Assembly: GCA_964462145.1 (NCBI GenBank)
Contig: CAYWYB010000082.1
Span: 1 to 17,032, forward strand
From: GCA-2731375 sp964462145
GTDB lineage: Bacteria > Pseudomonadota > Alphaproteobacteria > GCA-2731375
DNA: 17,032 nucleotides
Reading direction: 5' to 3'
Shown here: one piece after another, positions 1 to 7,220 of the stretch
Layout of the letters: each line of letters starts with the position of its first letter
Position numbering within the stretch: position 1 is the stretch's first letter
Notes under the pieces: generated by a model
Told to the model about the DNA's origin: nothing
The model's database searches: none
Seen by the model: the letters and a program-made list of their open reading frames with translations, nothing else
Made by a program: the position numbers and the translations under genes

Positions 1-2
1 TC

Positions 3-152
3 AGCAGCAACATCGCCGATGTCAACCAGGCCGCCACCGACACCGGCGAGGCCGCAAGCCAGGTCCTGGCTGCCTCCGGCGAATTGTCCCAACAAGCCGA
101 AACGCTCTCCGCCACCGTCGAAAAATTCCTCGCCGACGTCCGGGCGGCATAG
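3..152 (+). CDS. C-terminal end of a probable methyl-accepting chemotaxis protein (partial)
   Basis: Only the last 49 codons are in the window; the gene enters from the left and ends at the TAG at 150-152. The peptide is a heptad-patterned helix rich in Ala, Glu and Gln, with phrases such as NIADVNQAATDTGEAASQVL and ELSQQAETLSATVEKFL, and ends in ADVRAA. This is the usual end of the cytoplasmic signalling hairpin of alphaproteobacterial chemoreceptors, after the kinase-contact tip and second methylation helix. No sensor domain is visible, so the ligand is unknown. A sensor histidine kinase follows 85 bases downstream on the same strand; whether they are co-transcribed cannot be told. Another long coiled-coil protein with an MCP-like tail is possible. 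Confidence 0.72.
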   Translation, partial: SSNIADVNQAATDTGEAASQVLAASGELSQQAETLSATVEKFLADVRAA

Positions 153-237
153 ACCACGGGGCCTCCGTAGCCGTTCGGCAGGGTTCTCACGCACCGCATC
201 GTTTTGTCTGAATTTGTAAAGAAATAGTCCCTGCCCC

Positions 238-2193
238 ATGAAAAAGCTTAGCGTAGGTAAAAAATGGGGCCTTGTAATCCTATTGCCGGTCATCGGGTTG
301 CTGCTGTTTTCAGGGCTGCTCAGCCTCGAACGATACCGCCAGATGACCGACATGGCGCACGTGCGCATGCTCTCCGAATTCGCCCCCACGGTAAGCGCCC
401 TGGTTCATGAGTTGCAAAAGGAGCGTGGAGAGTCCTCCGGTTACATCGGCAGCAAGGGCGTAAGCTTTTTCCTGAGCTTACCGACGCAAAAACGAATTAC
501 CGATGACCGGCGAACCGCTTTTGAAGTGGCGTATCGATCATTTCAATTATCCGCGACGGACGCAGGACTGGCGGCACGGGCCGAAGCGGCGCTGGCCCAG
601 TTGAAGCAACTGCGACAGATGCGGGCTCAGGTAAAGGATCTGCAGGTCACAGCCCGGGCAATGAGGCTCTACTACACCGATACCATAGCAAGATTGTTGG
701 ATGTGGTCGCCCAGATGCTGCGCAACAGTAGCAATGACCAAGTCAGCAAGTCGATCAGCGGCTATCTTGCCTATCTGCAAGCCAAGGAGCGCGCGGGCCT
801 GGAACGGGCGGTAGGAGCAACCGGTTTTGGCACTGGAGAATTCGATGCGAGCCTTCGGGTAAATTTTGTTGAATTGATAGCGTCACAACGCAACTTTCTG
901 AGCGTTTTCCGCATGTTTGCCAATCCCGCCCAATGGAAGCTTCATACGACCACCGTATCGAGCGACATTACAGAGGAACTTGAAAGGTTGCGTCGGATCG
1001 CCATCGCCGCGCCCCGGACGGAGAATTCAGCCGCGGATATAATTGACGTCAATAGCGCCTATTGGTTTGCCTTGGCGACAAAGAGGATCGATCTGATGAA
1101 AGTGGTTGAGGATCGGATCTCCAGCGACCTGAGAGAGGTGGCCGCCGGGCTAGAGGCGTCCGCGCGGATTAGCATGATCACGTTCGCCATGTTTACCCTT
1201 GCTTTGATCGGTATTTGCTGCTGCCTGATGTTTATNNNNNNNNNNGTGACGCGGGATATTCTGAATGCGGTTGGCAATATCACCCGTACCATGCTGGCAT
1301 TGGCGGATGGCGATGAAACAGTCGAAATTTCCGGTCTCGAGCGGGAAGACGAAATCCAGCAACTGGCCTGTGCCCTGCAAATATTCAAGCAAAACGCCAT
1401 TGAGCGAAGAAAGGCCGAGCAGGCGCTTGTTCACGCCATTGAGAGGGCGGAAACCGCGAACCGGGCCAAAAGCAATTTTCTCGCCAATATGAGCCATGAA
1501 CTGCGCACGCCGTTGAATGCCATCATCGGATTTTCGGAATTCATGCTCTATACCGGCAATGGCGGCTCTTCCGGCACGGGCCAGCACGATAAAAATCATG
1601 AATATATTGAGAGTATTCATCATGCCGGCCGTCACCTGCTTGATCTGATTAGCACTATTCTGGACATCGCAAAAATTGAAGACAGCGATGAAACAATCTT
1701 CGAAGGCGTCATCGAGGTGCGCTCGGCGATGGATCACGCCGTGGGCCAAGTCCGCGCCGCGGCGGAAGCCAAGAACATTACCCTTTCCTTAGACGCGCCG
1801 GCCAACCAGCCAGCGCTGCTGGGCGACGAAAAGCGGATACTACAAATCTTCACCCATATTTTGGACAATGCAGTCAAATTCACGCCTGATGACGGCACGG
1901 TGACCTTTTCCGCCGCGATGGCTCAAGATCACAGCTTTGTTTTTGAAATCAAGGACAACGGCATAGGCATTGACAGCGCCGATATTCCTCGCACTTTCGA
2001 GCCGTTCGAACAGCTTGATAATACCTCGACAAGGGCACAAGAGGGGGCGGGCCTGGGCCTTTCCATCTGCAAACTGTTGATGCAGCTTCATCAGGGTAGT
2101 ATTGCGATTGAAAGCGACGTAGACCGCTCGACCAGCGTAACCTTGCGCTTTCCACCGGCACGAACCTTCATGCAGATTACCTCGGCCGCTTAA
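238..2193 (+). CDS. NIT-domain sensor histidine kinase (interrupted by an assembly gap)
   Basis: A predicted inner-membrane sensor kinase of about 651 residues. Seen in order: TM1 at about residues 9-28; a periplasmic helical region at about 50-290 with two nitrate/nitrite-sensing (NIT) family hallmarks, LQKERGESSGY (E62-R63-G64) and KERAGLERAVGATGF (183-197); TM2 at about 311-332; a HAMP-like linker with DEIQQLACALQIFK; then HisKA with MSHELRTPLNAIIGFS (phospho-acceptor His420) and HATPase_c with the N box ILDNAVKFTP (N544), the G1 box DNGIGID (D573) and GAGLGLSI (603-610). All core kinase motifs are intact. It carries no receiver domain and no response regulator gene is adjacent, so the partner is unknown. 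Ten Ns (1236-1245) fall at the TM2/HAMP junction; with exactly ten the frame is kept, but the true length is unknown. No convincing ribosome-binding site precedes the ATG. A nitrate or nitrite ligand is inferred from the family only. Confidence 0.88.
   Translation: MKKLSVGKKWGLVILLPVIGLLLFSGLLSLERYRQMTDMAHVRMLSEFAPTVSALVHELQKERGESSGYIGSKGVSFFLSLPTQKRITDDRRTAFEVAYRSFQLSATDAGLAARAEAALAQLKQLRQMRAQVKDLQVTARAMRLYYTDTIARLLDVVAQMLRNSSNDQVSKSISGYLAYLQAKERAGLERAVGATGFGTGEFDASLRVNFVELIASQRNFLSVFRMFANPAQWKLHTTTVSSDITEELERLRRIAIAAPRTENSAADIIDVNSAYWFALATKRIDLMKVVEDRISSDLREVAAGLEASARISMITFAMFTLALIGICCCLMFXXXXVTRDILNAVGNITRTMLALADGDETVEISGLEREDEIQQLACALQIFKQNAIERRKAEQALVHAIERAETANRAKSNFLANMSHELRTPLNAIIGFSEFMLYTGNGGSSGTGQHDKNHEYIESIHHAGRHLLDLISTILDIAKIEDSDETIFEGVIEVRSAMDHAVGQVRAAAEAKNITLSLDAPANQPALLGDEKRILQIFTHILDNAVKFTPDDGTVTFSAAMAQDHSFVFEIKDNGIGIDSADIPRTFEPFEQLDNTSTRAQEGAGLGLSICKLLMQLHQGSIAIESDVDRSTSVTLRFPPARTFMQITSAA
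1236..1245. other. Run of 10 Ns (assembly gap) inside the histidine kinase
   Basis: Ten unresolved bases lie where TM2 meets the HAMP linker. The flanking frames agree if the run really is ten bases, and the protein on both sides reads as one kinase. A round run of ten is often a placeholder, so the number of missing residues is uncertain. Confidence 0.97.
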
Positions 2194-2258
2194 GGGAATC
2201 GTCCGGCAACGGTATTTCGCCCCTTATTTAGGCGACTGAAATTGGTTATGATCGGACC

Positions 2259-2453
2259 ATGGCATTTCTGTTACGTCATATCGCCCGCTATGCGGCGCGC
2301 AAGATCGCCTCGGACCCGGTGGCCCGTGACCAGGCGGCCCGCGCGGCGCGCGGTGTCGCCAAGGAAGCCAAACAGATCGCCACCGACGAAGATCCGGCCA
2401 AGGCGGCTGGTCGGGCCATGCGCCGGGCGCTCAATAAATTGCAGGGCGACTAG
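2259..2453 (+). CDS. Small basic protein of unknown function upstream of purB
   Basis: A 64-residue ORF starting MAFLLRHIARYAARK, rich in Ala, Arg and Lys, predicted to be mostly amphipathic helix, with no clear membrane segment or metal motif. I do not recognise a named family. It is kept because its codon use matches its neighbours (G/C third positions), it starts with ATG, and it sits in the same direction just ahead of purB. An overlapping ORF in another frame (2242-2508) is low-complexity Arg/Pro and looks like a shadow. No Shine-Dalgarno is evident. A TATGAT hexamer at 2247-2252 ends seven bases before the ATG, so a leaderless transcript is conceivable but unproven. Confidence 0.6.
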   Translation: MAFLLRHIARYAARKIASDPVARDQAARAARGVAKEAKQIATDEDPAKAAGRAMRRALNKLQGD

Positions 2454-2562
2454 TCCCTCGCCCCATCGGCCGCATTTTTTAGGCACGGCGCTTTCCCAGC
2501 GCGCCTGATCAGTGTATGAGACGTTTAATTCGCAGCTACAGCCAACAACAAGGATCCGGCCC

Positions 2563-3876
2563 ATGATCCCGCGCTATTCGCGCCCCGAGATGGCGGCCAT
2601 TTGGTCGCCCGAGAGTAAGTTTCAAATCTGGTTCGAGATCGAGGCGCATGCCTGCGATGCCCAGGCCAAACTGGGCGTGATCCCGGAAGAAGCCGCGAAA
2701 GAGGTCTGGGAAAAGGGCGCCTTTGAAGTCGCCCGCATTGATGAGATCGAGCGCGAAACCCACCATGATGTTATCGCCTTTCTGACAAACCTGGCCGAAT
2801 ACGTGGGCCCCTCGGCCCGTTTCGTGCACCAGGGCATGACATCATCGGATGTGCTGGATAGCTGTTTCAGCGTCCAATTGGTGCGCGCCACGGATATTCT
2901 GCTCGACGATATGGAGCGTCTGCTGGCCGCATTGCACCGCCGGGCCCATGAACATAAGAACGATATTTGCATTGGCCGCAGCCATGGCATCCATGCCGAA
3001 CCCACCACGTTCGGTTTGAAACTGGCGCAAGCCTATGCCGAGTTTGACCGCTGCCGTACCCGCCTGCGCCAGGCCCGAGAAGAGGTGGCGACCTGCGCCA
3101 TTTCGGGTGCCGTGGGCACCTTCGCCAATATTGACCCAAGGGTCGAGGAACATGTGGCCGCGGCCATGGGCTTGCAGATCGAACCGGTATCAACCCAGGT
3201 CATTCCCCGTGACCGCCATGCCATGTATTTCTCGGTACTGGCGGTAATCGCCTCATCCATCGAACGGCTGGCCACGGAAATCCGCCACCTGCAGCGTTCC
3301 GAAGTGCTCGAAGCTGAAGAATTCTTCGCCGAAGGGCAAAAAGGTTCCTCCGCCATGCCGCACAAACGCAACCCGATCCTGACCGAAAACCTGACCGGTC
3401 TGGCCCGTCTGGTACGCATGTCGGCCGTCCCGGCCCTGGAAAATGTCGCCCTGTGGCACGAGCGGGATATCTCCCACTCCTCGGTCGAGCGGGGCATCGC
3501 GCCCGATAGCACCGTAACCCTGGATTTTGCCCTGAACCGCCTGACCGGGGTGATCGAAAAGCTAACGGTCTATCCCGAGAACATGACCGCAAATCTGGAC
3601 CGACTGGGCGGCCTGATCTTTTCCCAGCGCGTCCTGCTGGCCCTGACCCAGGCCGGGGTCAGCCGCGAGAACGCCTACAGCTACGTGCAGCGCAACGCGA
3701 TGCCGGTGTGGCGGGGAGAGGGTAACTTCCTGGATCTGCTGAAAGCCGACGGCGAGGTCATGGCCGCCATATCAGCCGCCGAATTGGAAGCCATGTTCGA
3801 CCTGGGCTATCACACCAAACACGTAGACACGATATTCGCGCGGGTCTTCGCGGACCACAGCTCCGAAATTGATTAG
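2563..3876 (+). CDS. purB: Adenylosuccinate lyase
   Basis: A cytoplasmic lyase of the fumarase/aspartase superfamily that releases fumarate twice in purine synthesis: SAICAR to AICAR, and adenylosuccinate to AMP. The 437-residue protein shows the full family pattern: HHDVIAF (H67-H68), TSSDVLDS, GRSHGIHAEPTTFG (H141) and the flexible signature loop GSSAMPHKRNP (from G261, catalytic Ser at 262/263). H68 and H141 fall at the numbering known for bacterial PurB. The ATG at 2563 is preferred over an upstream in-frame ATG at 2512 because AAGGA lies about nine bases before it and MIPRYSRPEMA is the usual N-terminus. PurB acts after PurC, encoded about 10 kb away in the same direction. It converges with the DUF1476 gene, with only 15 bases between the two stop codons. 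Confidence 0.97.
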   Translation: MIPRYSRPEMAAIWSPESKFQIWFEIEAHACDAQAKLGVIPEEAAKEVWEKGAFEVARIDEIERETHHDVIAFLTNLAEYVGPSARFVHQGMTSSDVLDSCFSVQLVRATDILLDDMERLLAALHRRAHEHKNDICIGRSHGIHAEPTTFGLKLAQAYAEFDRCRTRLRQAREEVATCAISGAVGTFANIDPRVEEHVAAAMGLQIEPVSTQVIPRDRHAMYFSVLAVIASSIERLATEIRHLQRSEVLEAEEFFAEGQKGSSAMPHKRNPILTENLTGLARLVRMSAVPALENVALWHERDISHSSVERGIAPDSTVTLDFALNRLTGVIEKLTVYPENMTANLDRLGGLIFSQRVLLALTQAGVSRENAYSYVQRNAMPVWRGEGNFLDLLKADGEVMAAISAAELEAMFDLGYHTKHVDTIFARVFADHSSEID

Positions 3877-3894
3877 GACCGGTTAGAGGTCCTA
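3874..3894. terminator. Shared hairpin made of the facing purB and DUF1476 stop codons
   Basis: TAGGACC (3874-3880) and GGTCCTA (3888-3894) form a perfect 7-bp stem around a 7-base loop. The left arm begins with purB's TAG and the right arm holds the complement of the DUF1476 TAG, so both genes end inside the stem. It could act as a compact two-way terminator or a 3'-end stabiliser, but neither side has a good T tract, so termination is only inferred. Confidence 0.4.
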
Positions 3895-4212
3895 TTCGGC
3901 GGTAACCTGATCGCGCGCGGTTTCCAGCAGGTCCTGCATCTGCTGGCGGACCTCTGCCTCGGTCAAACTCAGGCCCTTGCTCTGGACATCGGCCCAGACC
4001 TTTTCAAACACGTCCTCGTCGCCCGGCCTTTCGAAATCCGAGGCAATGACCGCTTTGGCATAGGCCTCAGCATCGGCGCCGTCCAGGCCGAGTTGTCCGG
4101 CCATCCATTGACCCAGTAACTTGTTGCGCCGCGCGCCGATCTTGAACAGGGTTTCCTGATCATGGGCGTATTTCGCCTCGAAAGATTTTTCACGTTTGTC
4201 AAAGGTCGTCAT
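3892..4212 (-). CDS. DUF1476 protein, F1FO-ATPase inhibitor subunit zeta
   Basis: A 106-residue soluble protein with the typical DUF1476 layout: N-terminal TTFDKREKSFEAKYAHDQE, then FKIGARRNKLLGQWMAGQLG, a DAEAYAKAVIASDFERPGDEDVF segment and a C-terminal helix. In Paracoccus denitrificans the zeta protein of this family binds F1 and blocks reverse rotation, so ATP hydrolysis, through its N-terminal region. That region is intact here. The length matches the family. A GGGAG sits about ten bases before the ATG. The gene converges on purB and lies 144 bases downstream of the acyl-CoA ligase on the same strand; the gap carries an inverted repeat, so it is probably transcribed separately. Function follows from the family; activity in this organism is inference. 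Confidence 0.9.
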   Translation of the reverse strand: MTTFDKREKSFEAKYAHDQETLFKIGARRNKLLGQWMAGQLGLDGADAEAYAKAVIASDFERPGDEDVFEKVWADVQSKGLSLTEAEVRQQMQDLLETARDQVTAE

Positions 4213-4271
4213 GGCTACGCGGCTCCCGCACTTAATAGGTCAGTTATCGTTGTTCAAATGTTGCTCCACCC

Positions 4272-4313
4272 ATACCCGTCCGAAGACAATGAAGCAACTT
4301 CATATCTGGGTAT
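4272..4313 (-). repeat. Nested inverted repeat between the acyl-CoA ligase and DUF1476 genes
   Basis: ATGAAG-CAA-CTTCAT (4289-4303) is a perfect 6-bp stem with a 3-base loop. Outside it AGA/TCT (4284-4286 with 4305-4307) and ATACCC/GGGTAT (4272-4277 with 4308-4313) continue the pairing across a one-sided bulge. On the minus strand it starts 43 bases after the ligase stop and ends about 60 bases before the DUF1476 ATG. It could be a ligase terminator without a T tract, a leader structure or an operator; the sequence does not decide. Confidence 0.35.
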
Positions 4314-4356
4314 TTGCAACGGCAATTGCCATACTCTCATCGGCAAATCGAGAAAT

Positions 4357-6021
4357 CTAAGCGGTATTGGTCTCACCCAGGGTATCCATGGCTTGCTGGC
4401 GCAGGTCCACCTTACGCACCTTGCCGGTCGGCGTCATGGGTAATTCGGGAATAAACAGAATGTGCCGGGGAATTTTGAACGAGGCAATCTTACCCCGGCA
4501 ATGAGCCAGGATATCTTCCTCGCTTGGATTTTGCCCGGGCCTGGGCGCGATGAAGGCGACAGCGATCTCCGTCAGGCGCTCGTCCGGCTGGCCAACCACG
4601 GCCGCCTCCAATACGTCCGGATGCTCTTGCAAATAGGCCTCGACCTCCATCGGGTCGACATTTTCGCCACCGATCTTCAACATGTCCTTGTAGCGGCCCA
4701 GGAACCGCAGATAGCCATCCGCCCGCAGATAACCCATATCGCCCGTGAGAAACCAGCCATCGGCATTATAGGATTTCGCCGTTTCTTCGGGCTTTTTGTA
4801 GTAACAGGTCATGATGTTGTAGGACTTCAGAACGATCTCGCCCGGCGTATCATGGGGTTGCTCGCGGCCCGTTTCGGGATCGATGACGCGGAAGTCGAAA
4901 CCGGGGCAAGGATGGCCGGAAGTTTCACACATCTGCTCCGCCGTTGAATCCAGAAACGACAGACAAGCATTGCCGCCGATTTCGGTCATGCCATAGGCAG
5001 AGATAGGTATCATCGGCGCCAGCACTTCCAACGCCTGCTGCATGATCGGCACGGCGCTATAGGTGCCGGCGCCGAACACGCCTGTACGCAAAGAGGAAAG
5101 ATCCCGCGGCTTTCGCAGCTGTTCCTCAATCAAGCCCTTAACATGAGCTTCAAAGCCCGAAAGCTGGGTCACGCCCTCGGTCTCGACCGTATCCAGGCAG
5201 GCCGCCGCATCGAAGGTCTCGCTCAGGATCTGACGGTTGCCCGTGGCCATGGACAGCATGGGCCCGTCGAGATAACCGAAGACATGAAACAGGGGTAGGT
5301 AATTGTAGATTACATCCGCTTCCGTGGTGCCCAGATGATGCACCCGATCGACCTGGTTGCGCAGGAAGCCATGACTGCGCACCACACCCTTGGGAAAACC
5401 CGTGGTGCCGGAGGTGTACATGATGAACGCCGGGTCCTCCACCTGCACCGCCGCCGCGCGCCTTTGCAATTCGGCATCGAGTTCGGACCTCTCCGCACCG
5501 GTCACCGTCTGCCAATGGCTGGTACCGTGCGGCGCATCCGTATCCGGATCTGCGGTCTTGATGATGATCCGTTCCAGATAGGGGAAGTCTTTCGATTTGA
5601 TGGCGCCGTCGGCGCCCCGCGTGTCATCGGGCACCATTTCCCGCACCATTTGCCAATAGTCGATGGGTCCGGAGGTGTCATGGGTGATCAAGGTGCTGCA
5701 TTCCGCCTGACCAATGATATAGGCCGCATCGGTGGTTCGGAATCGCGTATTGATGGGCACCTGGGTGGCGCCGATGCGCGCGATGGCAAAGATTAGGTGT
5801 ATCCACTCGGGGCAATTGTTCAGCCAGACGCCAACCCGCTCGCCGGGCTTGACGCCGGCGGCGATCAGGCCACGCGCCAGCACGTCCACCTTCGCCGCCA
5901 GCTCGCTAAAGCTTTCCCGCTCGTCCTTGAACGCCAGCGCTTCGCGATGGCCCCAGCGATCCGCTGCTAGCGCGGGCAGATCGGCCAGGGTGGTGGAGGG
6001 ATTCCAAGGCGTCGGCAACAT
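4357..6021 (-). CDS. AMP-forming acyl-CoA synthetase/ligase
   Basis: An ANL-superfamily enzyme of 554 residues that would activate a carboxylic acid as the acyl-AMP and then transfer it to CoA. Core motifs are all present: P-loop YTSGTTGFPKG near residue 200, YGMTEIGG (A5), GWFLTGDMG with the ATP-ribose Asp (A7), GRYKDMLKIGGENV (hinge, A8) and PMTPTGKVRK, whose K534 is the adenylation lysine (A10). The overall shape resembles medium/long-chain or CaiC/FadD3-like ligases; the substrate cannot be read from sequence. ATG at 6021 is used; a TTG at 6060 is also in frame, but the GAGGAGG at 6047-6053 lies after it and about 25 bases before the ATG, so the start is uncertain. It is divergent from the type III PKS and has a dyad over its promoter, which suggests it could provide acyl-CoA for that pathway (inference). 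Confidence 0.92.
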   Translation of the reverse strand: MLPTPWNPSTTLADLPALAADRWGHREALAFKDERESFSELAAKVDVLARGLIAAGVKPGERVGVWLNNCPEWIHLIFAIARIGATQVPINTRFRTTDAAYIIGQAECSTLITHDTSGPIDYWQMVREMVPDDTRGADGAIKSKDFPYLERIIIKTADPDTDAPHGTSHWQTVTGAERSELDAELQRRAAAVQVEDPAFIMYTSGTTGFPKGVVRSHGFLRNQVDRVHHLGTTEADVIYNYLPLFHVFGYLDGPMLSMATGNRQILSETFDAAACLDTVETEGVTQLSGFEAHVKGLIEEQLRKPRDLSSLRTGVFGAGTYSAVPIMQQALEVLAPMIPISAYGMTEIGGNACLSFLDSTAEQMCETSGHPCPGFDFRVIDPETGREQPHDTPGEIVLKSYNIMTCYYKKPEETAKSYNADGWFLTGDMGYLRADGYLRFLGRYKDMLKIGGENVDPMEVEAYLQEHPDVLEAAVVGQPDERLTEIAVAFIAPRPGQNPSEEDILAHCRGKIASFKIPRHILFIPELPMTPTGKVRKVDLRQQAMDTLGETNTA

Positions 6022-6070
6022 GCTATTATTTTGGGACAGGACCAGTGCCTCCTCGCACAATCGCTTGTCC

Positions 6071-6093
6071 GGCTAGGATACGCGATCCTACCC
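6071..6093. promoter_or_regulatory. Dyad operator candidate in the ligase/PKS divergent region
   Basis: TAGGAT-ACGCG-ATCCTA (6074-6090) is a perfect 17-bp dyad with 6-bp arms; one mismatch further out, GG/CC (6071-6072 with 6092-6093) also pairs. It covers the -10 element and part of the spacer of the ligase promoter and lies about 70 bases before the PKS start. Its size and position suit a TetR- or MarR-type repressor, but no regulator gene is in the window. Confidence 0.45.
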
Positions 6094-6102
6094 CACGGTC
6101 AA
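6075..6102 (-). promoter_or_regulatory. Sigma-70-type promoter for the acyl-CoA ligase
   Basis: On the minus strand TTGACC (6102-6097) and TATCCT (6080-6075) are separated by 16 bases. They match the -35 and -10 consensus at five and four of six positions. Transcription would begin near 6068, about 47 bases before the ATG at 6021. Confidence 0.5.
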
Positions 6103-6161
6103 TTTACTTGCCTCGCACCGGGCCGCACCGGTAGCTATGCGCAATGATTCAGGAAAATCGA

Positions 6162-7220
6162 ATGGACGCACCGCCACGCTTGAATGCTTTGGCCACGGCG
6201 GTGCCGGATCAAATATTGCAACAATCGGACGCTCTGCCAGCGGCGGCGCGGCTGTTTTCAAAGCAGGCCGCCGAGATAAGCCCGCAACGCCTGGCCCGGA
6301 TTTTCGGCAACACCGCAATCGAAACCCGCAATACCTGCCAGCCGTTGGATTGGTACCTCGCCCCGCACGATTTTTCCGAACGCAATGGGCTGTATCTTCG
6401 CCATGGCGTTGCTTTGCTACAACAGGCGGCGGAACAGGCGATTGCGGAGGCCGACCTGGCACCCGGCGATATCGATATGATCGTCACTGTGTCCTCCACC
6501 GGCATCGCGACACCCAGCCTTGATGCCTTGCTGGTACAGCGCATGCCGTTCCGCGATGACGTGCAACGGCTGCCCATCTTCGGCCTGGGCTGTGCCGGCG
6601 GCGTCCAGGGCCTTGCCAGGGCCGCCGCCCTGGCCCGCGGCCAGGCCGGATCGAAGGTACTGCTGTTGGTGGTGGAGCTGTGCAGCCTGACCCTGCGCCA
6701 TGGCGACCGCAGCAAGAGCAATATTATCGCTACCGCGCTGTTTGGCGATGGCGCGGCGGCGGCCGTTATATCGACCAACGATGCTGGCCCCGCGATCACG
6801 GCCTGGGGCGAGCATACCTGGCCCGATACCCTGGACGTCATGGGCTGGGATGCCGGCAATGACGGCCTGCGGGTGATTTTTTCACGTGATATCCCGACCA
6901 TTATCGAACAGGATTTCCAGGCTGCCCTAGAGGCCTTTCTTGGGCAGCAGGATCTGAGTTGTGAACAGATCGACCATTTCGTGGCCCACCCCGGCGGCGC
7001 CAAGGTGCTGGATGCCCTGGAAGCCGTATTCGGCCTTCCCCATGGCGGCCTTGGGGCATCGCGGGAGGTCATGCGCCGCCATGGCAATATGTCCGCCGTG
7101 ACCGTGCTGTTCGTATTGCGGGAGATACATCAGGCCGGCTTGCAGGCCCAACAAAAGCTGTTGCTGAGCAGCATGGGCCCCGGCTTCACCGCCGCATTTA
7201 CCCTGCTGGAAACCGATTGA
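6162..7220 (+). CDS. Type III polyketide synthase (chalcone/stilbene synthase-like)
   Basis: A cytoplasmic homodimeric ketosynthase-type enzyme that would extend an acyl-CoA starter with malonyl-CoA and cyclise the product. The thiolase-fold triad is visible: Cys144 in FGLGCAGGVQGL, His276 in HFVAHPGG and Asn309 in RRHGNMSAV. The 33-residue His-Asn spacing is as in chalcone synthase. GDGAAAAVIS and the C-terminal SSMGPGFTAAF also match. At 352 residues it has the usual length. ATG 6162 is chosen because AGGA lies seven bases upstream; an ATG at 6144 would add six residues. Its stop overlaps the start of an ICMT-like methyltransferase, the arrangement of bpsA-bpsB (Bacillus alkylpyrones) and srsA-srsB (Streptomyces alkylresorcinols). 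The likely product is a long-chain pyrone or resorcinol; starter and ring type are not determined. Confidence 0.93.
   Translation: MDAPPRLNALATAVPDQILQQSDALPAAARLFSKQAAEISPQRLARIFGNTAIETRNTCQPLDWYLAPHDFSERNGLYLRHGVALLQQAAEQAIAEADLAPGDIDMIVTVSSTGIATPSLDALLVQRMPFRDDVQRLPIFGLGCAGGVQGLARAAALARGQAGSKVLLLVVELCSLTLRHGDRSKSNIIATALFGDGAAAAVISTNDAGPAITAWGEHTWPDTLDVMGWDAGNDGLRVIFSRDIPTIIEQDFQAALEAFLGQQDLSCEQIDHFVAHPGGAKVLDALEAVFGLPHGGLGASREVMRRHGNMSAVTVLFVLREIHQAGLQAQQKLLLSSMGPGFTAAFTLLETD

Noticed and set aside
1150..1749. Minus-strand open frame opposite the kinase
   Set aside because: It runs through the N gap and is antisense to intact HisKA motifs; a shadow.
2444..2481. GGGCGA/TCGCCC stem near the end of the small protein, followed by a T run
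   Set aside because: The T run begins about 12 bases after the stem and the stem covers the stop codon; not a convincing intrinsic terminator.
2242..2508. Overlapping 88-codon frame starting upstream of the small basic protein
   Set aside because: Its product is Arg/Pro-rich low complexity, as expected of an off-frame reading; the 2259-2453 frame is more protein-like.
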